Assembly (NCBI GenBank): GCA_030524285.1
Contig: JAUNGQ010000001.1
Coordinates: 124,001 to 188,000 of the forward strand
From: Eubacteriales bacterium
Lineage (GTDB): Bacteria; Bacillota; Clostridia; Oscillospirales; Butyricicoccaceae
DNA length: 64,000 bases
Reading direction: 5' to 3'
Shown here: positions 7,026 to 18,902 of the stretch, in pieces
Position numbering within the stretch: position 1 is the stretch's first letter
Layout: each line of letters starts with the position of its first letter
Notes under the pieces: model-generated
What the model was told of the DNA's origin: nothing
The model's database searches: none
The model's input: only the letters and a program-made list of their open reading frames with translations
Translations under genes and position numbers: made by a program

Positions 7026-9371
7026 TTGAAGAAAAGTTATAGAATTACAGCTGGCGTATTGAGCGCTCTGGTGGCATGTGGCGCGCTGACACCGGCAATG
7101 GCAGCTTCGATTACAAAAAATGAAACTGTATATGCAACCTTACAGCCGGACGGCACGGTAGAGCATCAGACCGTCAGTGACTGGTTGCATTCCGATAAGG
7201 GACTGAACAACTTTGCAGATGTCAGTGATCTGGAGGATATCACCAATGTCAAGGGCGATGAAACCCCAAGCCGGAATGGTTCCAAGCTGACATGGAATAT
7301 CAATGGCAACGATGTATATTATCAGGGTACATCCACCGGAACCATGCCAATAGAGGCGGCAATCACGTATACACTGGATGGCAAGGAAGTCGATGCTTCC
7401 GAGCTGGAAGGTGCAAGCGGACATCTGGTCATCAAGACGGTATTGAAAAATAATGAAACCCGACAGGTTATAGTTGACGGCAAAGAGTACACCATCTGCA
7501 AGCCGTATTTCACCGTAATCGGCACCAACCTGTCCACTGATCATTTCTCCAATGTCAAAGCAAAGGACGGCAAAGTTGAAACGGACAGCAACAATCAGAT
7601 TGTCGGCTTTCTTGCCATGCCGGGGATGAAGGAAATCTATGGCGATCTGTTGGGCGATGAATTTACTGCTCTGACGGATATGATGCTGGACGAAGTTACC
7701 ATTGAATGTGACATGAAGGACGGCGAAATGCCGACACTGTATTTTGCCTGCGCAGGCAATCTGAATGATCTGGATGCGGATGATCTGGAAATGGACGATG
7801 CGCTGGATAGTCTGGATGAATTAAAGGATGCAACCCAGCAGCTGATTGATGGCTCAGAGGAGCTGGCTGAAGGCTGTGCAACACTGGATGAAAAGCTCGG
7901 TGAGTTGTCCTCCAGCTATGTCGCCTTCCATGACGGTATTATTGATGCAACTTCTGGCGCAGGTATGCTGGATGACGGCGCTGCACAGCTGGCATCCGGT
8001 ATGAATACGTTATCGCTCGGCTCAACGGCGCTGGCAGATGGCGTTAGCAAGCTGGATGACGGTGCAAAATCCGTGGCGGCCGGCGCAAAGCAGGTAGATG
8101 ATGGGGCAAGTAATCTGTCCGGCGGCCTGAATACATTGAAAAAGAACTCCGCGAGCCTGTCCGAAGGTTCCCAGCAGCTGGTATCCGGTCTGAATAAGCT
8201 GGCGGCGTCTATGGGTACAGATGATATGCAGAAGCTGCTGTCCGGTCCTTCCAACATCAGCGCAGGTCTGGATGAGCTGTCCGCAGGCGTAGCACAGTTT
8301 AAGGAGCAGCTGGGAGCGCTGGATCTTAGCGGAGCAAGCAATGCATTGGATGGAGTCAGCAGCAATGCATCCAGCCTTGCAAGCGGCATCCGGGCACAGG
8401 CGAACAGCATTACAACCTCCGGTGGGTTGACCGCAGAGGAGAGTGCAGCATTGGATCAGCTTGCGGAAACCAATCCGGGAGCAGCAGAAAGCATTCGTGC
8501 CAAGGTTTCGGATGCGTCTGGCAATGCAGCTGCCAAGCAGCAGCTGCTTGCGCTGGCAGATGGGGTGGAACAGCTCGGCGGTGCTGCAGCTACTGTAAAA
8601 TCGGAACTGAATGCTACCGTCAGCACCGCAATGGGCAATGCAAATGCCGGGCTGACAAAAATGCAGAGCGGTATTTCCGATCTAAAGGATGGAACTTCTC
8701 AGTTGAATGGCGGCATGAAGAATCTGGTTGCTAATTTGGCTGATGCAACCAAGCAGCTTCAGGATGGTGCAACCAGACTGGATAAGGGTATTTCCTCGTA
8801 TACCGCTGGCGTTAGCACCGCAGCTTCCGGAGCAGCGACTCTCGCAGCAGGCACCAGCTCTCTGGCAACCGGTGCAAATTCGTTAGCGGCTGGTGTGGAT
8901 ACGCTGAACGGACAGGTGCCGGGGCTGACCAGCGGTGTTAATCAGCTCAATGAAGGCGCAAGCTCTTTAAAGGGCGGTGCAGATGATCTTTCGGCAGGTA
9001 TGAAAACCTTGCAGTCTGCAAGTGCACAGGTTCTGGATGCCATTCACCAGTTTGATGAAGCAGGCACCCAGCTGGCAGATGGCGCTGGTGAGCTGAGCGA
9101 CGGTATTATTCAATATAATGAAGAAGGAATCAGCAAGATTACAGAAAATGAAAATCTGACCAACCTGCGCACGGCAGCAAAGCTGCTCGATAAGCAGCGT
9201 GCGTTGGCAAAAGAGAATACCTGCTATTCTGGTGCACCGGAATCCGCAACAGAAACCAGTACCAAGTTTATCATGCGTACAGCTGTTGTAGAGGAGGAAG
9301 AGCCGGAAGAGGTTGAAACAGAAGAGGTAAAGGAAGAAACCCTGTGGGATCGCATCAAGGGCCTGTTCTGA
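7026..9371 (+). CDS. secreted heptad-repeat (LxxG) protein, likely partner of the MMPL transporter
   Basis: The start is TTG with AAGGAG 10 bp upstream, giving 781 residues. A signal peptide (~1-27, ending PAMA-AS) is followed by a beta-rich N-terminal part (~30-250). A very long helical region (~255-690) then repeats Leu-x-x-Gly with 7-residue periodicity (LxDGAxxLxxG). This is the pattern seen in YhgE/Pip-like proteins. The C-terminus is acidic and has no clear membrane anchor. The gene lies 1 bp after the exporter stop, so coupled expression is near certain. I infer an extracytoplasmic, coiled-coil-like adaptor. Confidence 0.82.
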   Translation: MKKSYRITAGVLSALVACGALTPAMAASITKNETVYATLQPDGTVEHQTVSDWLHSDKGLNNFADVSDLEDITNVKGDETPSRNGSKLTWNINGNDVYYQGTSTGTMPIEAAITYTLDGKEVDASELEGASGHLVIKTVLKNNETRQVIVDGKEYTICKPYFTVIGTNLSTDHFSNVKAKDGKVETDSNNQIVGFLAMPGMKEIYGDLLGDEFTALTDMMLDEVTIECDMKDGEMPTLYFACAGNLNDLDADDLEMDDALDSLDELKDATQQLIDGSEELAEGCATLDEKLGELSSSYVAFHDGIIDATSGAGMLDDGAAQLASGMNTLSLGSTALADGVSKLDDGAKSVAAGAKQVDDGASNLSGGLNTLKKNSASLSEGSQQLVSGLNKLAASMGTDDMQKLLSGPSNISAGLDELSAGVAQFKEQLGALDLSGASNALDGVSSNASSLASGIRAQANSITTSGGLTAEESAALDQLAETNPGAAESIRAKVSDASGNAAAKQQLLALADGVEQLGGAAATVKSELNATVSTAMGNANAGLTKMQSGISDLKDGTSQLNGGMKNLVANLADATKQLQDGATRLDKGISSYTAGVSTAASGAATLAAGTSSLATGANSLAAGVDTLNGQVPGLTSGVNQLNEGASSLKGGADDLSAGMKTLQSASAQVLDAIHQFDEAGTQLADGAGELSDGIIQYNEEGISKITENENLTNLRTAAKLLDKQRALAKENTCYSGAPESATETSTKFIMRTAVVEEEEPEEVETEEVKEETLWDRIKGLF

Positions 9372-9384
9372 TAAAGAGATAACA

Positions 9385-9414
9385 GAGAGGACGCTTTCAG
9401 GCGTCCTCTTTTTG
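9385..9414 (+). terminator. terminator after the exporter operon
   Basis: AGAGGACGC/GCGTCCTCT forms a 9-bp stem with a 6-nt loop, followed by TTTTT. Confidence 0.85.
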
Positions 9415-9510
9415 CATAGATTGAAGCACATTTTATCACTATAATGTATAATTTCATACTTACTGTGGCATGCTTTTCATGTCCAAAGAGCGAACCAAGG
9501 AGGGATTTTG

Positions 9511-9831
9511 ATGAAGGAAGTGACTGCTGTTACAACAGATAGCTTCAAAGAAGCTGTTTTACAGGAAACAAAACCAGTTCTGGTCGATTTCTGGGCAGAA
9601 TGGTGCGGCCCATGCCGTCGGATGTCTCCGATTGTGGATGAAATTGCAGAAGAAACCGAAGCGATTAAGGTCTGCAAGGTCAATGTAGATGAAAATCCAC
9701 AGCTGGCAGGTCTGTATCATATTCAGTCCGTGCCGACACTGATGGTATTCCGCAATGGCCAGCCGACAGTCAGTAAGGCTGGATTGCGCAGCAAGCAGAG
9801 TATTTTACAGATGATTGGAATCAATAGCTGA
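9511..9831 (+). CDS. trxA: thioredoxin
   Basis: This 106-residue cytosolic protein has the canonical active site W31-C32-G33-P34-C35 after VLVDFWAE. The cis-proline region SVPTLMVFRNG and the usual thioredoxin length are also present. It reduces protein disulfides, normally recharged by thioredoxin reductase, which is not in this window. AAGGAGG precedes the ATG; a TTG one codon earlier is possible. A ferredoxin gene follows 14 bp later. Confidence 0.92.
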   Translation: MKEVTAVTTDSFKEAVLQETKPVLVDFWAEWCGPCRRMSPIVDEIAEETEAIKVCKVNVDENPQLAGLYHIQSVPTLMVFRNGQPTVSKAGLRSKQSILQMIGINS

Positions 9832-9845
9832 AAGGGGAATGTCAT

Positions 9846-10034
9846 ATGAAAGTATGGATTGACCGAGAGGGATGTATCAGCTGCGGACAATGCGCAGAAA
9901 CCTGCCCGCAGGTATTTGCTATAGCCGATGATGGTCTGGCAGAGGTTACGCAGCAGCCGGATGAGTCATGCGAGGATCTGGCGCAGACAGCGGCAGATGG
10001 CTGTCCGGTGTCTGTCATTCACACAGACGAATAA
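9846..10034 (+). CDS. small single-cluster [4Fe-4S] ferredoxin
   Basis: This 62-residue acidic protein has cysteines at 10, 13, 16, 20, 42 and 53. C10-x2-C13-x2-C16 with C53 (CPVS) can ligate one [4Fe-4S] cluster, as in monocluster ferredoxins. C20 and C42 are spare and could form a disulfide. It is a soluble electron carrier. It is cotranscribed with thioredoxin, and a terminator follows immediately. Confidence 0.88.
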   Translation: MKVWIDREGCISCGQCAETCPQVFAIADDGLAEVTQQPDESCEDLAQTAADGCPVSVIHTDE

Positions 10035-10042
10035 CAGCAAAG

Positions 10043-10071
10043 GCTCTCTGTGTCGTGCAGAGAGCTTTTTT
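10043..10071 (+). terminator. terminator after the thioredoxin-ferredoxin pair
   Basis: GCTCTCTG/CAGAGAGC stem with a 7-nt loop, followed by a T-run. Confidence 0.85.
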
Positions 10072-10200
10072 ATGATAGAATGAAATTTATGGCAGAGAAA
10101 AAAAGGAAATCTATTGCGTTTGGGACACCTCCTGTATTACAATGGTATTATCAAATATGAGAGAATTTGATTTAAGACATTTGACGATGAGGTGACTGAC

Positions 10201-10890
10201 ATGAATGAGAAACAGATGGCAGGCTATGAAGCTGCAAAATATGTAAAGGACGGCATGCTGGTTGGTATCGGCACCGGCTCTACTGCATATTACCTGATTG
10301 AGAAGCTGGGTCAGCGTGTAAAGGAAGAGGGTCTGAAGATTCAGTGCGTATCGACTTCTGATGCTTCTACCGAACAGGCGAAGGGCCTGGGTATTCCGCT
10401 GCTGGATACCAATGATGCGCCGGTTCTGGATATCTGCATCGACGGTGTTGACGAGGTTGACCCGCAGTTCAATGGTATCAAGGGCGGCGGCGGCGCGCTG
10501 TTCCGTGAGAAGATTGTTGCTTCCAGCGCAAAGTACAACATCTGGGTATGCCACAGCGCGAAGCTGGTAGAAGAGATCGGTGATTTTGGTCTGCCGGTAG
10601 AGGTTCTGCCGTTTGGCTATAAGCATGTTGTCAAAAAGATGGAAGAGGCTGGCTTTGAGCCGGTGCTCCGTATGAATAAGGATGGCTCCATCTACGAGAC
10701 AAACAACCATAACTACATTCTGGATACCAAGTACACCAACTCCAAGTTCGGCAAGGATTATGCTGCTATGGAAGCATTCCTGAAGGGCACACTGGGCGTT
10801 CTGGAAACCGGTTTCTTCCTCAATAGAACCGATATCATCATTTCCGCAGGTCCGGATGGCGTACAGACCATCAAGAACCCGAACAAGTAA
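10201..10890 (+). CDS. rpiA: ribose-5-phosphate isomerase A
   Basis: The 229-residue enzyme interconverts ribose 5-phosphate and ribulose 5-phosphate in the pentose phosphate pathway. Family motifs are in order: VGIGTGSTAYYLIE (phosphate loop), CIDGVDEVDPQ (catalytic acid region) and KGGGGALFREK. The ATG with GAGGTGA six bases upstream was chosen over a GTG three codons earlier. It is a single gene, closed by a hairpin at 10908. Confidence 0.95.
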   Translation: MNEKQMAGYEAAKYVKDGMLVGIGTGSTAYYLIEKLGQRVKEEGLKIQCVSTSDASTEQAKGLGIPLLDTNDAPVLDICIDGVDEVDPQFNGIKGGGGALFREKIVASSAKYNIWVCHSAKLVEEIGDFGLPVEVLPFGYKHVVKKMEEAGFEPVLRMNKDGSIYETNNHNYILDTKYTNSKFGKDYAAMEAFLKGTLGVLETGFFLNRTDIIISAGPDGVQTIKNPNK

Positions 10891-10907
10891 TTCCATATTG
10901 TTTTTTG

Positions 10908-10945
10908 CAGCCGGCGGTATCTACTGCCGGCTGTTTGTTTCTTTT
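10908..10945 (+). terminator. terminator after rpiA
   Basis: CAGCCGGC/GCCGGCTG 8-bp stem with a 10-nt loop and T-rich tail. Confidence 0.8.
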
Positions 10946-11021
10946 CATACAGTTTAACTTTTTTCATAGGGATTTTGGGAAATGACTTGACTGTAAACCG
11001 ACGTAAACGTGTAAAGATGTG

Positions 11022-11112
11022 CAAATCCTGCGGAAGATTATCCTGCGGCGGCTGGACATGTCTATTGAGGATATTCAGGCGGTACTCAGCGGGGAGCTGA
11101 TGAGCAGTTCGC
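11022..11112 (+). pseudogene. possible remnant of a MerR-family regulator gene
   Basis: One short frame reads VQILRKIILRRLDMSIEDI followed by QAVLSGEL. This matches the conserved helix of MerR proteins (L-x2-I-x2-L-R-x-LD-x-S-x-E-I-x2-L). The DNA-binding start and the rest of the protein are missing, and a stop codon lies just upstream in frame. A TTGACT-like element directly precedes it. I read this as a deletion scar between rpiA and pyrE; chance similarity is possible. Confidence 0.4.
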
Positions 11113-11113
11113 C

Positions 11114-11142
11114 TTGTCCTGTCGGGGGATTTCTGGTATACT
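11114..11142 (+). promoter_or_regulatory. pyrE promoter
   Basis: TTGTCC, 17-bp spacer and TATACT lie 33 bp upstream of the pyrE start codon. Confidence 0.6.
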
Positions 11143-11174
11143 GGACATATTAAAAATCAGAAAGGATGATTTCC

Positions 11175-11837
11175 ATGCTGACACCGGCAAAGAAGGAATT
11201 TATTGAATTTATGATGAGCGCAGATGTACTGCGCTTTGGTGATTTTGTAACCAAGAGCGGACGCAATACACCGTATTTTGTGAACACAGGCAATTATAAG
11301 ACCGGCTTGCAGACCTCGAAGCTGGGTGAGTTCTATGCAGCGATGGTAAAGGAAACCATCGGAGATAATTTTGATGCGATGTTTGGTCCGGCATACAAGG
11401 GTATTCCGCTGGCAACCTCGGTTGCAGGCGCACTGGCACGCGATTATGGCATTGACAAGCCGTTTTTCTTTAACCGCAAGGAAGCGAAGGATCACGGCGA
11501 GGGCGGCAATCTGGTAGGCTATAAGCCGCAGGATGGTGACCGTATCATTATTATTGAGGATGTTATCACCGCAGGCACTGCGATCCGCGAGACACTTCCT
11601 GTACTGTACAACGCAGCTGATGTCAAGGTAACCGACATGTTTATTTCAGTCAACCGCTGTGAGGTAGGACAGAATGCGGGCAAGACTGCTGTCATGGAGG
11701 TTGGCGAGGAGTTCGGCATCAACGTGCATGCGCTGATTGATGTGCGTGATGTACATGAATACCTGCAAAGCCAGAAGAAGTATGCGGATATTCTCCCGCT
11801 GATGGAATCCTATATGGAAAAGTATTGTGTATTCTGA
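11175..11837 (+). CDS. pyrE: orotate phosphoribosyltransferase
   Basis: The 220-residue cytosolic enzyme makes orotidine 5'-monophosphate from orotate and PRPP in pyrimidine synthesis. The PRPP-binding loop IIIIEDVITAGTA is unmistakable. The N-terminal GRNTPYFVNTG and FGPAYKGIPLA segments match the family. The ATG at 11175 was chosen because AGAAAGGATG sits at correct distance; an ATG three codons upstream overlaps that site. It is a single gene away from other pyr genes, with its own promoter and terminator. Confidence 0.95.
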   Translation: MLTPAKKEFIEFMMSADVLRFGDFVTKSGRNTPYFVNTGNYKTGLQTSKLGEFYAAMVKETIGDNFDAMFGPAYKGIPLATSVAGALARDYGIDKPFFFNRKEAKDHGEGGNLVGYKPQDGDRIIIIEDVITAGTAIRETLPVLYNAADVKVTDMFISVNRCEVGQNAGKTAVMEVGEEFGINVHALIDVRDVHEYLQSQKKYADILPLMESYMEKYCVF

Positions 11838-11858
11838 TCGATTTCAGACGATTACCAG

Positions 11859-11895
11859 ACGCCGTGTCCTGTAAGACAGGATACGGCGTTTTTTA
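11859..11895 (+). terminator. terminator after pyrE
   Basis: ACGCCGTGTCCTGT pairs with ACAGGATACGGCGT around a 3-nt loop, with one mismatch, followed by a T-run. Confidence 0.88.
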
Positions 11896-12076
11896 GCGCG
11901 CTAACAACGGTCGTCTCTATATTCTGCGTGCGCCTGCACACAAAAATGCAAGATTTTTATTCATTTTTTGGATGAAATTATGCGATTATAGAATACTTTT
12001 TGTAAAATTTTGGTGGAAAATTCTGCAAAAAGTGTGTATGAGTGAACCATAACGTGTTAAAATATACAAAAGATGG

Positions 12077-12105
12077 TTGCAGTTTTGATAACGAATTGTT
12101 ATAAT
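12077..12105 (+). promoter_or_regulatory. likely promoter of the ATP synthase operon
   Basis: TTGCAG, a 17-bp spacer and perfect TATAAT lie ~60 bp upstream of the first gene. The remaining 11.9-12.16 kb interval is AT-rich and holds nothing else I can identify. Confidence 0.5.
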
Positions 12106-12163
12106 GAAAGAAACCTGAAAAAGTGTGAATTTTGTGTGCATTTCAGAAAGGATGGAGGACAGG

Positions 12164-12406
12164 ATGGACAAGCATCAAATCCTGAAAGAATGCATAGAGA
12201 ATCTTACGCTGCTGACGCAGCTCGGACTTTCCATAGCTATTCCGCCGCTTGTATGTTTATATGCTGCGGGGTGGCTGCGGAATCGGCTGGAGCTCGGATT
12301 GTGGATTATGGCGCTTGCTCTAATTTTTGGATTGGGTGGTTCCGTGTCTAATATCTGGAAATTCTGGAAGATAATTCAAAAACGTGGAAGGAAATCCGGC
12401 AAGTAA
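12164..12406 (+). CDS. AtpZ/AtpI-like small membrane protein of the ATP synthase operon
   Basis: This 80-residue protein has two predicted helices (~18-38 and ~43-66) and a basic C-terminus. Position as first gene of the atp operon and the two-helix plan fit the ATPase_gene1/AtpZ family, implicated in rotor assembly or Mg2+/Ca2+ movement. The ATG with GGATGGAGG upstream was chosen. Sequence similarity to the family is only moderate. Confidence 0.65.
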   Translation: MDKHQILKECIENLTLLTQLGLSIAIPPLVCLYAAGWLRNRLELGLWIMALALIFGLGGSVSNIWKFWKIIQKRGRKSGK

Positions 12407-12414
12407 CGGGTGCG

Positions 12415-12846
12415 TTGCAGGTGAATTTTACTCGATTGGTGGTGAGGAATATCAAGATTGAACCGGCAGTCAAGTCGGAGAGCAAGCGGATAGCGATCGG
12501 CGTGTTGGCGATGAGCGTCATCATGGAGATCGTTTTTGTTGTGCTCGGTAAGTTTGACTACACAGTTTTACTTGGCAACCTTCTCGGAGGCGGCTGGGCT
12601 ATCCTGAATTTTTTCATTATGGCGCTGGCTGTTCAGAAATCTGTGAAGAAGGAACTGCCGCAGGAGGCCAAGCTGGTACTACAGAATTCATATACCAAGC
12701 GGCTGCTCTGTCTGGTTGGTATACTGCTCATCGGTATCAAGGTGGAATATTTTAACTGGATTGCAGTTATTGTTCCGCTGTTTTTCCCGAGAATCACCAT
12801 TGCAATCGTAAAATTGCCTATCTTTCAACGAAAGGAGGAAGAATGA
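12415..12846 (+). CDS. atpI: ATP synthase subunit I
   Basis: A 143-residue protein with four predicted helices (~25-47, 49-70, 95-110, 112-128) lies directly before atpB, the classic place of atpI. It probably helps assemble the c-ring. The start is uncertain: TTG at 12415 or GTG at 12421, both poorly served by ribosome binding sites. Translation may depend on coupling with the preceding gene, 8 bp away. Confidence 0.7.
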   Translation: MQVNFTRLVVRNIKIEPAVKSESKRIAIGVLAMSVIMEIVFVVLGKFDYTVLLGNLLGGGWAILNFFIMALAVQKSVKKELPQEAKLVLQNSYTKRLLCLVGILLIGIKVEYFNWIAVIVPLFFPRITIAIVKLPIFQRKEEE

Positions 12847-12849
12847 TTC

Positions 12850-13584
12850 ATGGAGGTATCCATCACTGGCGCCAAGGTGTACTATACCATTCCCGGTATT
12901 AACTTTCCGATTACGCAGACCGTTGTGAATGCGTGGATCGCAATGATTATTATTGTGGGTATCTGTATCTGGCTGACCCGCGACATGCAGGTTCATGCAA
13001 GGACCAAGCGGCAGGTTGTCGCAGAAATGGCTGTCCAGATGGCGCATAAGCTTGTCAAGGGCAACATGGGCGCTGGATGGGAAGAATTTGTCCCGTTTAT
13101 TGCAGCAATTCTGAGTATGTCTGTTGTCAGCTCCCTTATGGGTCTGACAGGCGCTTATTCGCCAACCAATGATCTGAACACGTTCCTGGCGTGGGGTATT
13201 GTGGTATTTGTCCTCATCACGTACTTCAAGATCAAAACAAAAGGCTTTGGAGGCTATTTGAAGAGCTTCACAGAACCAATCGTTGTTATGACACCGATGA
13301 ATCTCATCAGTGAAATTGCAACACCGGTATCGATGTCTCTGCGTCACTTTGCAAACATCGTCTCCGGCTATGTTATCGGCCTGCTGTTGTATGCAGCGCT
13401 TGGCGCCATCAGCCAGCTGGTATTTTTCTGGCTGCCAGGCACTCTGAGCACAATCCCGATCCTTCAGGTCGGTATCCCTGCTGTGCTCAATGTTTATTTC
13501 AGCTGCTTTTCCGGCTGTGTCCAGCCATACATTTTCTGTATGCTGACCATGCAGTTTGTAGCCGGAGCTGCTGCAACGGATTAA
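12850..13584 (+). CDS. atpB: ATP synthase subunit a
   Basis: The 244-residue membrane stator subunit forms the ion channel with the c-ring. It has five to six helices; the key one reads SLRHFANIVSGYVIG and carries the conserved arginine needed for ion transfer. AAAGGAGG precedes the ATG. The order a-c-b-delta-alpha-gamma-beta-epsilon that follows is standard. Confidence 0.95.
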   Translation: MEVSITGAKVYYTIPGINFPITQTVVNAWIAMIIIVGICIWLTRDMQVHARTKRQVVAEMAVQMAHKLVKGNMGAGWEEFVPFIAAILSMSVVSSLMGLTGAYSPTNDLNTFLAWGIVVFVLITYFKIKTKGFGGYLKSFTEPIVVMTPMNLISEIATPVSMSLRHFANIVSGYVIGLLLYAALGAISQLVFFWLPGTLSTIPILQVGIPAVLNVYFSCFSGCVQPYIFCMLTMQFVAGAAATD

Positions 13585-13651
13585 GCAATCCATTTCGTCG
13601 CAATGCTTTTGCGGTGTGCGGCAAAGGAGAGGACGAGACGCCGCATAATAG

Positions 13652-13960
<309 letters not shown>

Positions 13961-14022
13961 GAAAAGCCGTGCTTCCTGTCTGACAGGAAGATGCATTCTA
14001 TGAAAGGAGAACGAATCCGGGT

Positions 14023-14523
14023 ATGACATTAGATCTAGTTTCCATTGTCCCGTGGGAAATCGTGACACAGCTGATTAACCTGCTGTTATTGTTCCTGCTG
14101 CTCAAACACTTTCTTTTCAAGCCCGTACAGAACGTTCTGAACGCACGACAGGCAGAGATCGATAAGAACTATGCCGATGCGGAAGCAGCGCAGACCAGAG
14201 CGGAAGAGCTGCGTGATGAATATGAGAAGCGCATTGCCGATGCAAAGGCAGAGGCCGCTGACATTACCAAGGCTGCAAATCAGAAGGCACAGGCGCACTA
14301 CGACGAGGTTGTAGGCGAGGCTAAGGCTGATGCTGCACGCCTGAAGCAGAAGGCAGAAGCGCAGATCGAGCAGGAAAAGAAGAAGGCCATGAACGAACTG
14401 AAGGACGAAATTTCCGGCATTGCTGTGGATATCGCAGCAAAGGTTGTCGAGCGTGAGATTGATGAAAAGGATCATGAAGCGCTGATTTCGGAATTTATCA
14501 AGGGTGTAGGTGAGGCTTCATGA
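14023..14523 (+). CDS. atpF: ATP synthase subunit b
   Basis: The 166-residue protein has one N-terminal membrane helix (~12-32) and a long charged, alanine-rich coiled coil (~40-150) that forms the peripheral stalk. GAAAGGAG precedes the ATG. It overlaps atpH by 4 bp. Confidence 0.93.
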   Translation: MTLDLVSIVPWEIVTQLINLLLLFLLLKHFLFKPVQNVLNARQAEIDKNYADAEAAQTRAEELRDEYEKRIADAKAEAADITKAANQKAQAHYDEVVGEAKADAARLKQKAEAQIEQEKKKAMNELKDEISGIAVDIAAKVVEREIDEKDHEALISEFIKGVGEAS

Positions 14524-15059
14524 CAGAGATTGCAAAAGCATACGGCAAAACGCTGTACGATTTGGCAGTCGAATGTGAAGGCGTAGAGCAGATGCTCGAT
14601 GAAATCACAACCCTTCGACGGGCTTTCGAGGAAAATCCGCAGTTTTTGACATTGATGGGCACGCCAAACCTCAAAAAAGAGGAGCGCATTGCCATCGTGG
14701 ATGAAACCTTTGGCGGAAAAATCCATATTTACCTGCTCAACTTCCTAAAGGTACTCGTGGAAAACGGCGCGTCCCATGAATTTATGGACGCTGCAAAACA
14801 GTTCCGCAGAGAATACAACTGGGAAAACGGGATTGAAACCGTGACGGTGGTTTCCGCCGTTGCACTCGATGCCGCACAGGAGTCCGAATTGATCGAAAAG
14901 CTGGGCAAGATGACCGGCAAGACCATCCAGCTGGAAAAGAAGGTTGATCCGTCCGTTATGGGCGGCATCCGGCTGCAGATGGACGGGCTTCAGATGGACG
15001 GCACCGTAAAGAATAAACTGGATGCAATCCGCAGCCGCCTGCTGCACACGATTGCATAA
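14520..15059 (+). CDS. atpH: ATP synthase subunit delta
   Basis: This 179-residue stator protein joins the b stalk to the alpha subunits. It has an N-terminal helical domain (MTEIAKAYGKTLYDLA) and the C-terminal KKVDPSVMGGIRLQMDG motif typical of delta/OSCP. Its start overlaps the atpF stop (ATGA). Confidence 0.93.
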   Translation: MTEIAKAYGKTLYDLAVECEGVEQMLDEITTLRRAFEENPQFLTLMGTPNLKKEERIAIVDETFGGKIHIYLLNFLKVLVENGASHEFMDAAKQFRREYNWENGIETVTVVSAVALDAAQESELIEKLGKMTGKTIQLEKKVDPSVMGGIRLQMDGLQMDGTVKNKLDAIRSRLLHTIA

Positions 15060-15064
15060 AGTAG

Positions 15065-16591
<1,527 letters not shown>

Positions 16592-16603
16592 GGAGGCTGA
16601 GAC

Positions 16604-17461
16604 ATGGGAGCCTCTATGAAGGAAATTAAGCTCCGCATCAAAAGTGTGCAGAGCACCCGGCAGATCACCAAGGCAATGGAGCTGGTGGCGTCCTCCAAGG
16701 TACGCCGCGCTAGAGAACGCATTGAGCGCACAGAGCCGTATTTCAACAGCCTGTACGAGACAATGACCAAAATTGCCTATGGCAAGCGTGATTTCACCTC
16801 TCCGTTTGTAGAGCCGAGGAGCGAAATCAAGAAGGTCTGCTATGTTATCATCGCGGGCGACAGAGGCCTTGCCGGCGGTTATAACAGCAATATCATGAAG
16901 CTGGTTGAAAGCCATATCAAAGGGCATGGACATCCCGCTTGTGCGGTGCCGGTAGGCAAGAAAGCTGCCGAGTATTGCCAGCGTAAGGACATGGAGGTGC
17001 TGACAGATCAATATAAGCTCGTGGAAAATGTCACCATCGGCAATTGCATGGAGGCTGCGTATTTCCTGACAGATGAGTTCCGCAAGGGCGCGTTTGACGA
17101 GCTGTATGTTGTGTACACCAACTTTGTTTCCATGCTGACACAGCGCCCGGTTGCGATGCAGGTTCTTCCTGTTACGTATACCAAGGAAGCAGCCAAGGAC
17201 GATCTGACAGATATGGTATTGTATGAACCCAGCCCGGAAGCTGTTTTCAATGCAGTTGTTCCGGAATATGTATCCGGTATTTTCTATGGAGCGCTGTGCC
17301 AGTCGTATGCATCCGAGCAGGCTGCACGCCGCACCGCAATGGATTCGGCGAGCAAGAATGCGGATGAAATGATTGAAGATCTGAGCCTGAAGTATAACCG
17401 TGCACGTCAGGGCGCGATTACACAGGAAATTACCGAAATTGTAGCCGGCGCGGAACAGTAA
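16604..17461 (+). CDS. atpG: ATP synthase subunit gamma
   Basis: The 285-residue central shaft has the N-terminal helix IKLRIKSVQSTRQITKAMELV-like sequence (STRQITKAMELVASSKVRRA) and the C-terminal helix ending RQGAITQEITEIVAGAEQ. AAGGAGG lies 8 bases before the ATG. Confidence 0.96.
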   Translation: MGASMKEIKLRIKSVQSTRQITKAMELVASSKVRRARERIERTEPYFNSLYETMTKIAYGKRDFTSPFVEPRSEIKKVCYVIIAGDRGLAGGYNSNIMKLVESHIKGHGHPACAVPVGKKAAEYCQRKDMEVLTDQYKLVENVTIGNCMEAAYFLTDEFRKGAFDELYVVYTNFVSMLTQRPVAMQVLPVTYTKEAAKDDLTDMVLYEPSPEAVFNAVVPEYVSGIFYGALCQSYASEQAARRTAMDSASKNADEMIEDLSLKYNRARQGAITQEITEIVAGAEQ

Positions 17462-17483
17462 TCCCCGGCTGCATGATTGATAA

Positions 17484-18899
<1,416 letters not shown>

Positions 18900-18902
18900 C
18901 GC

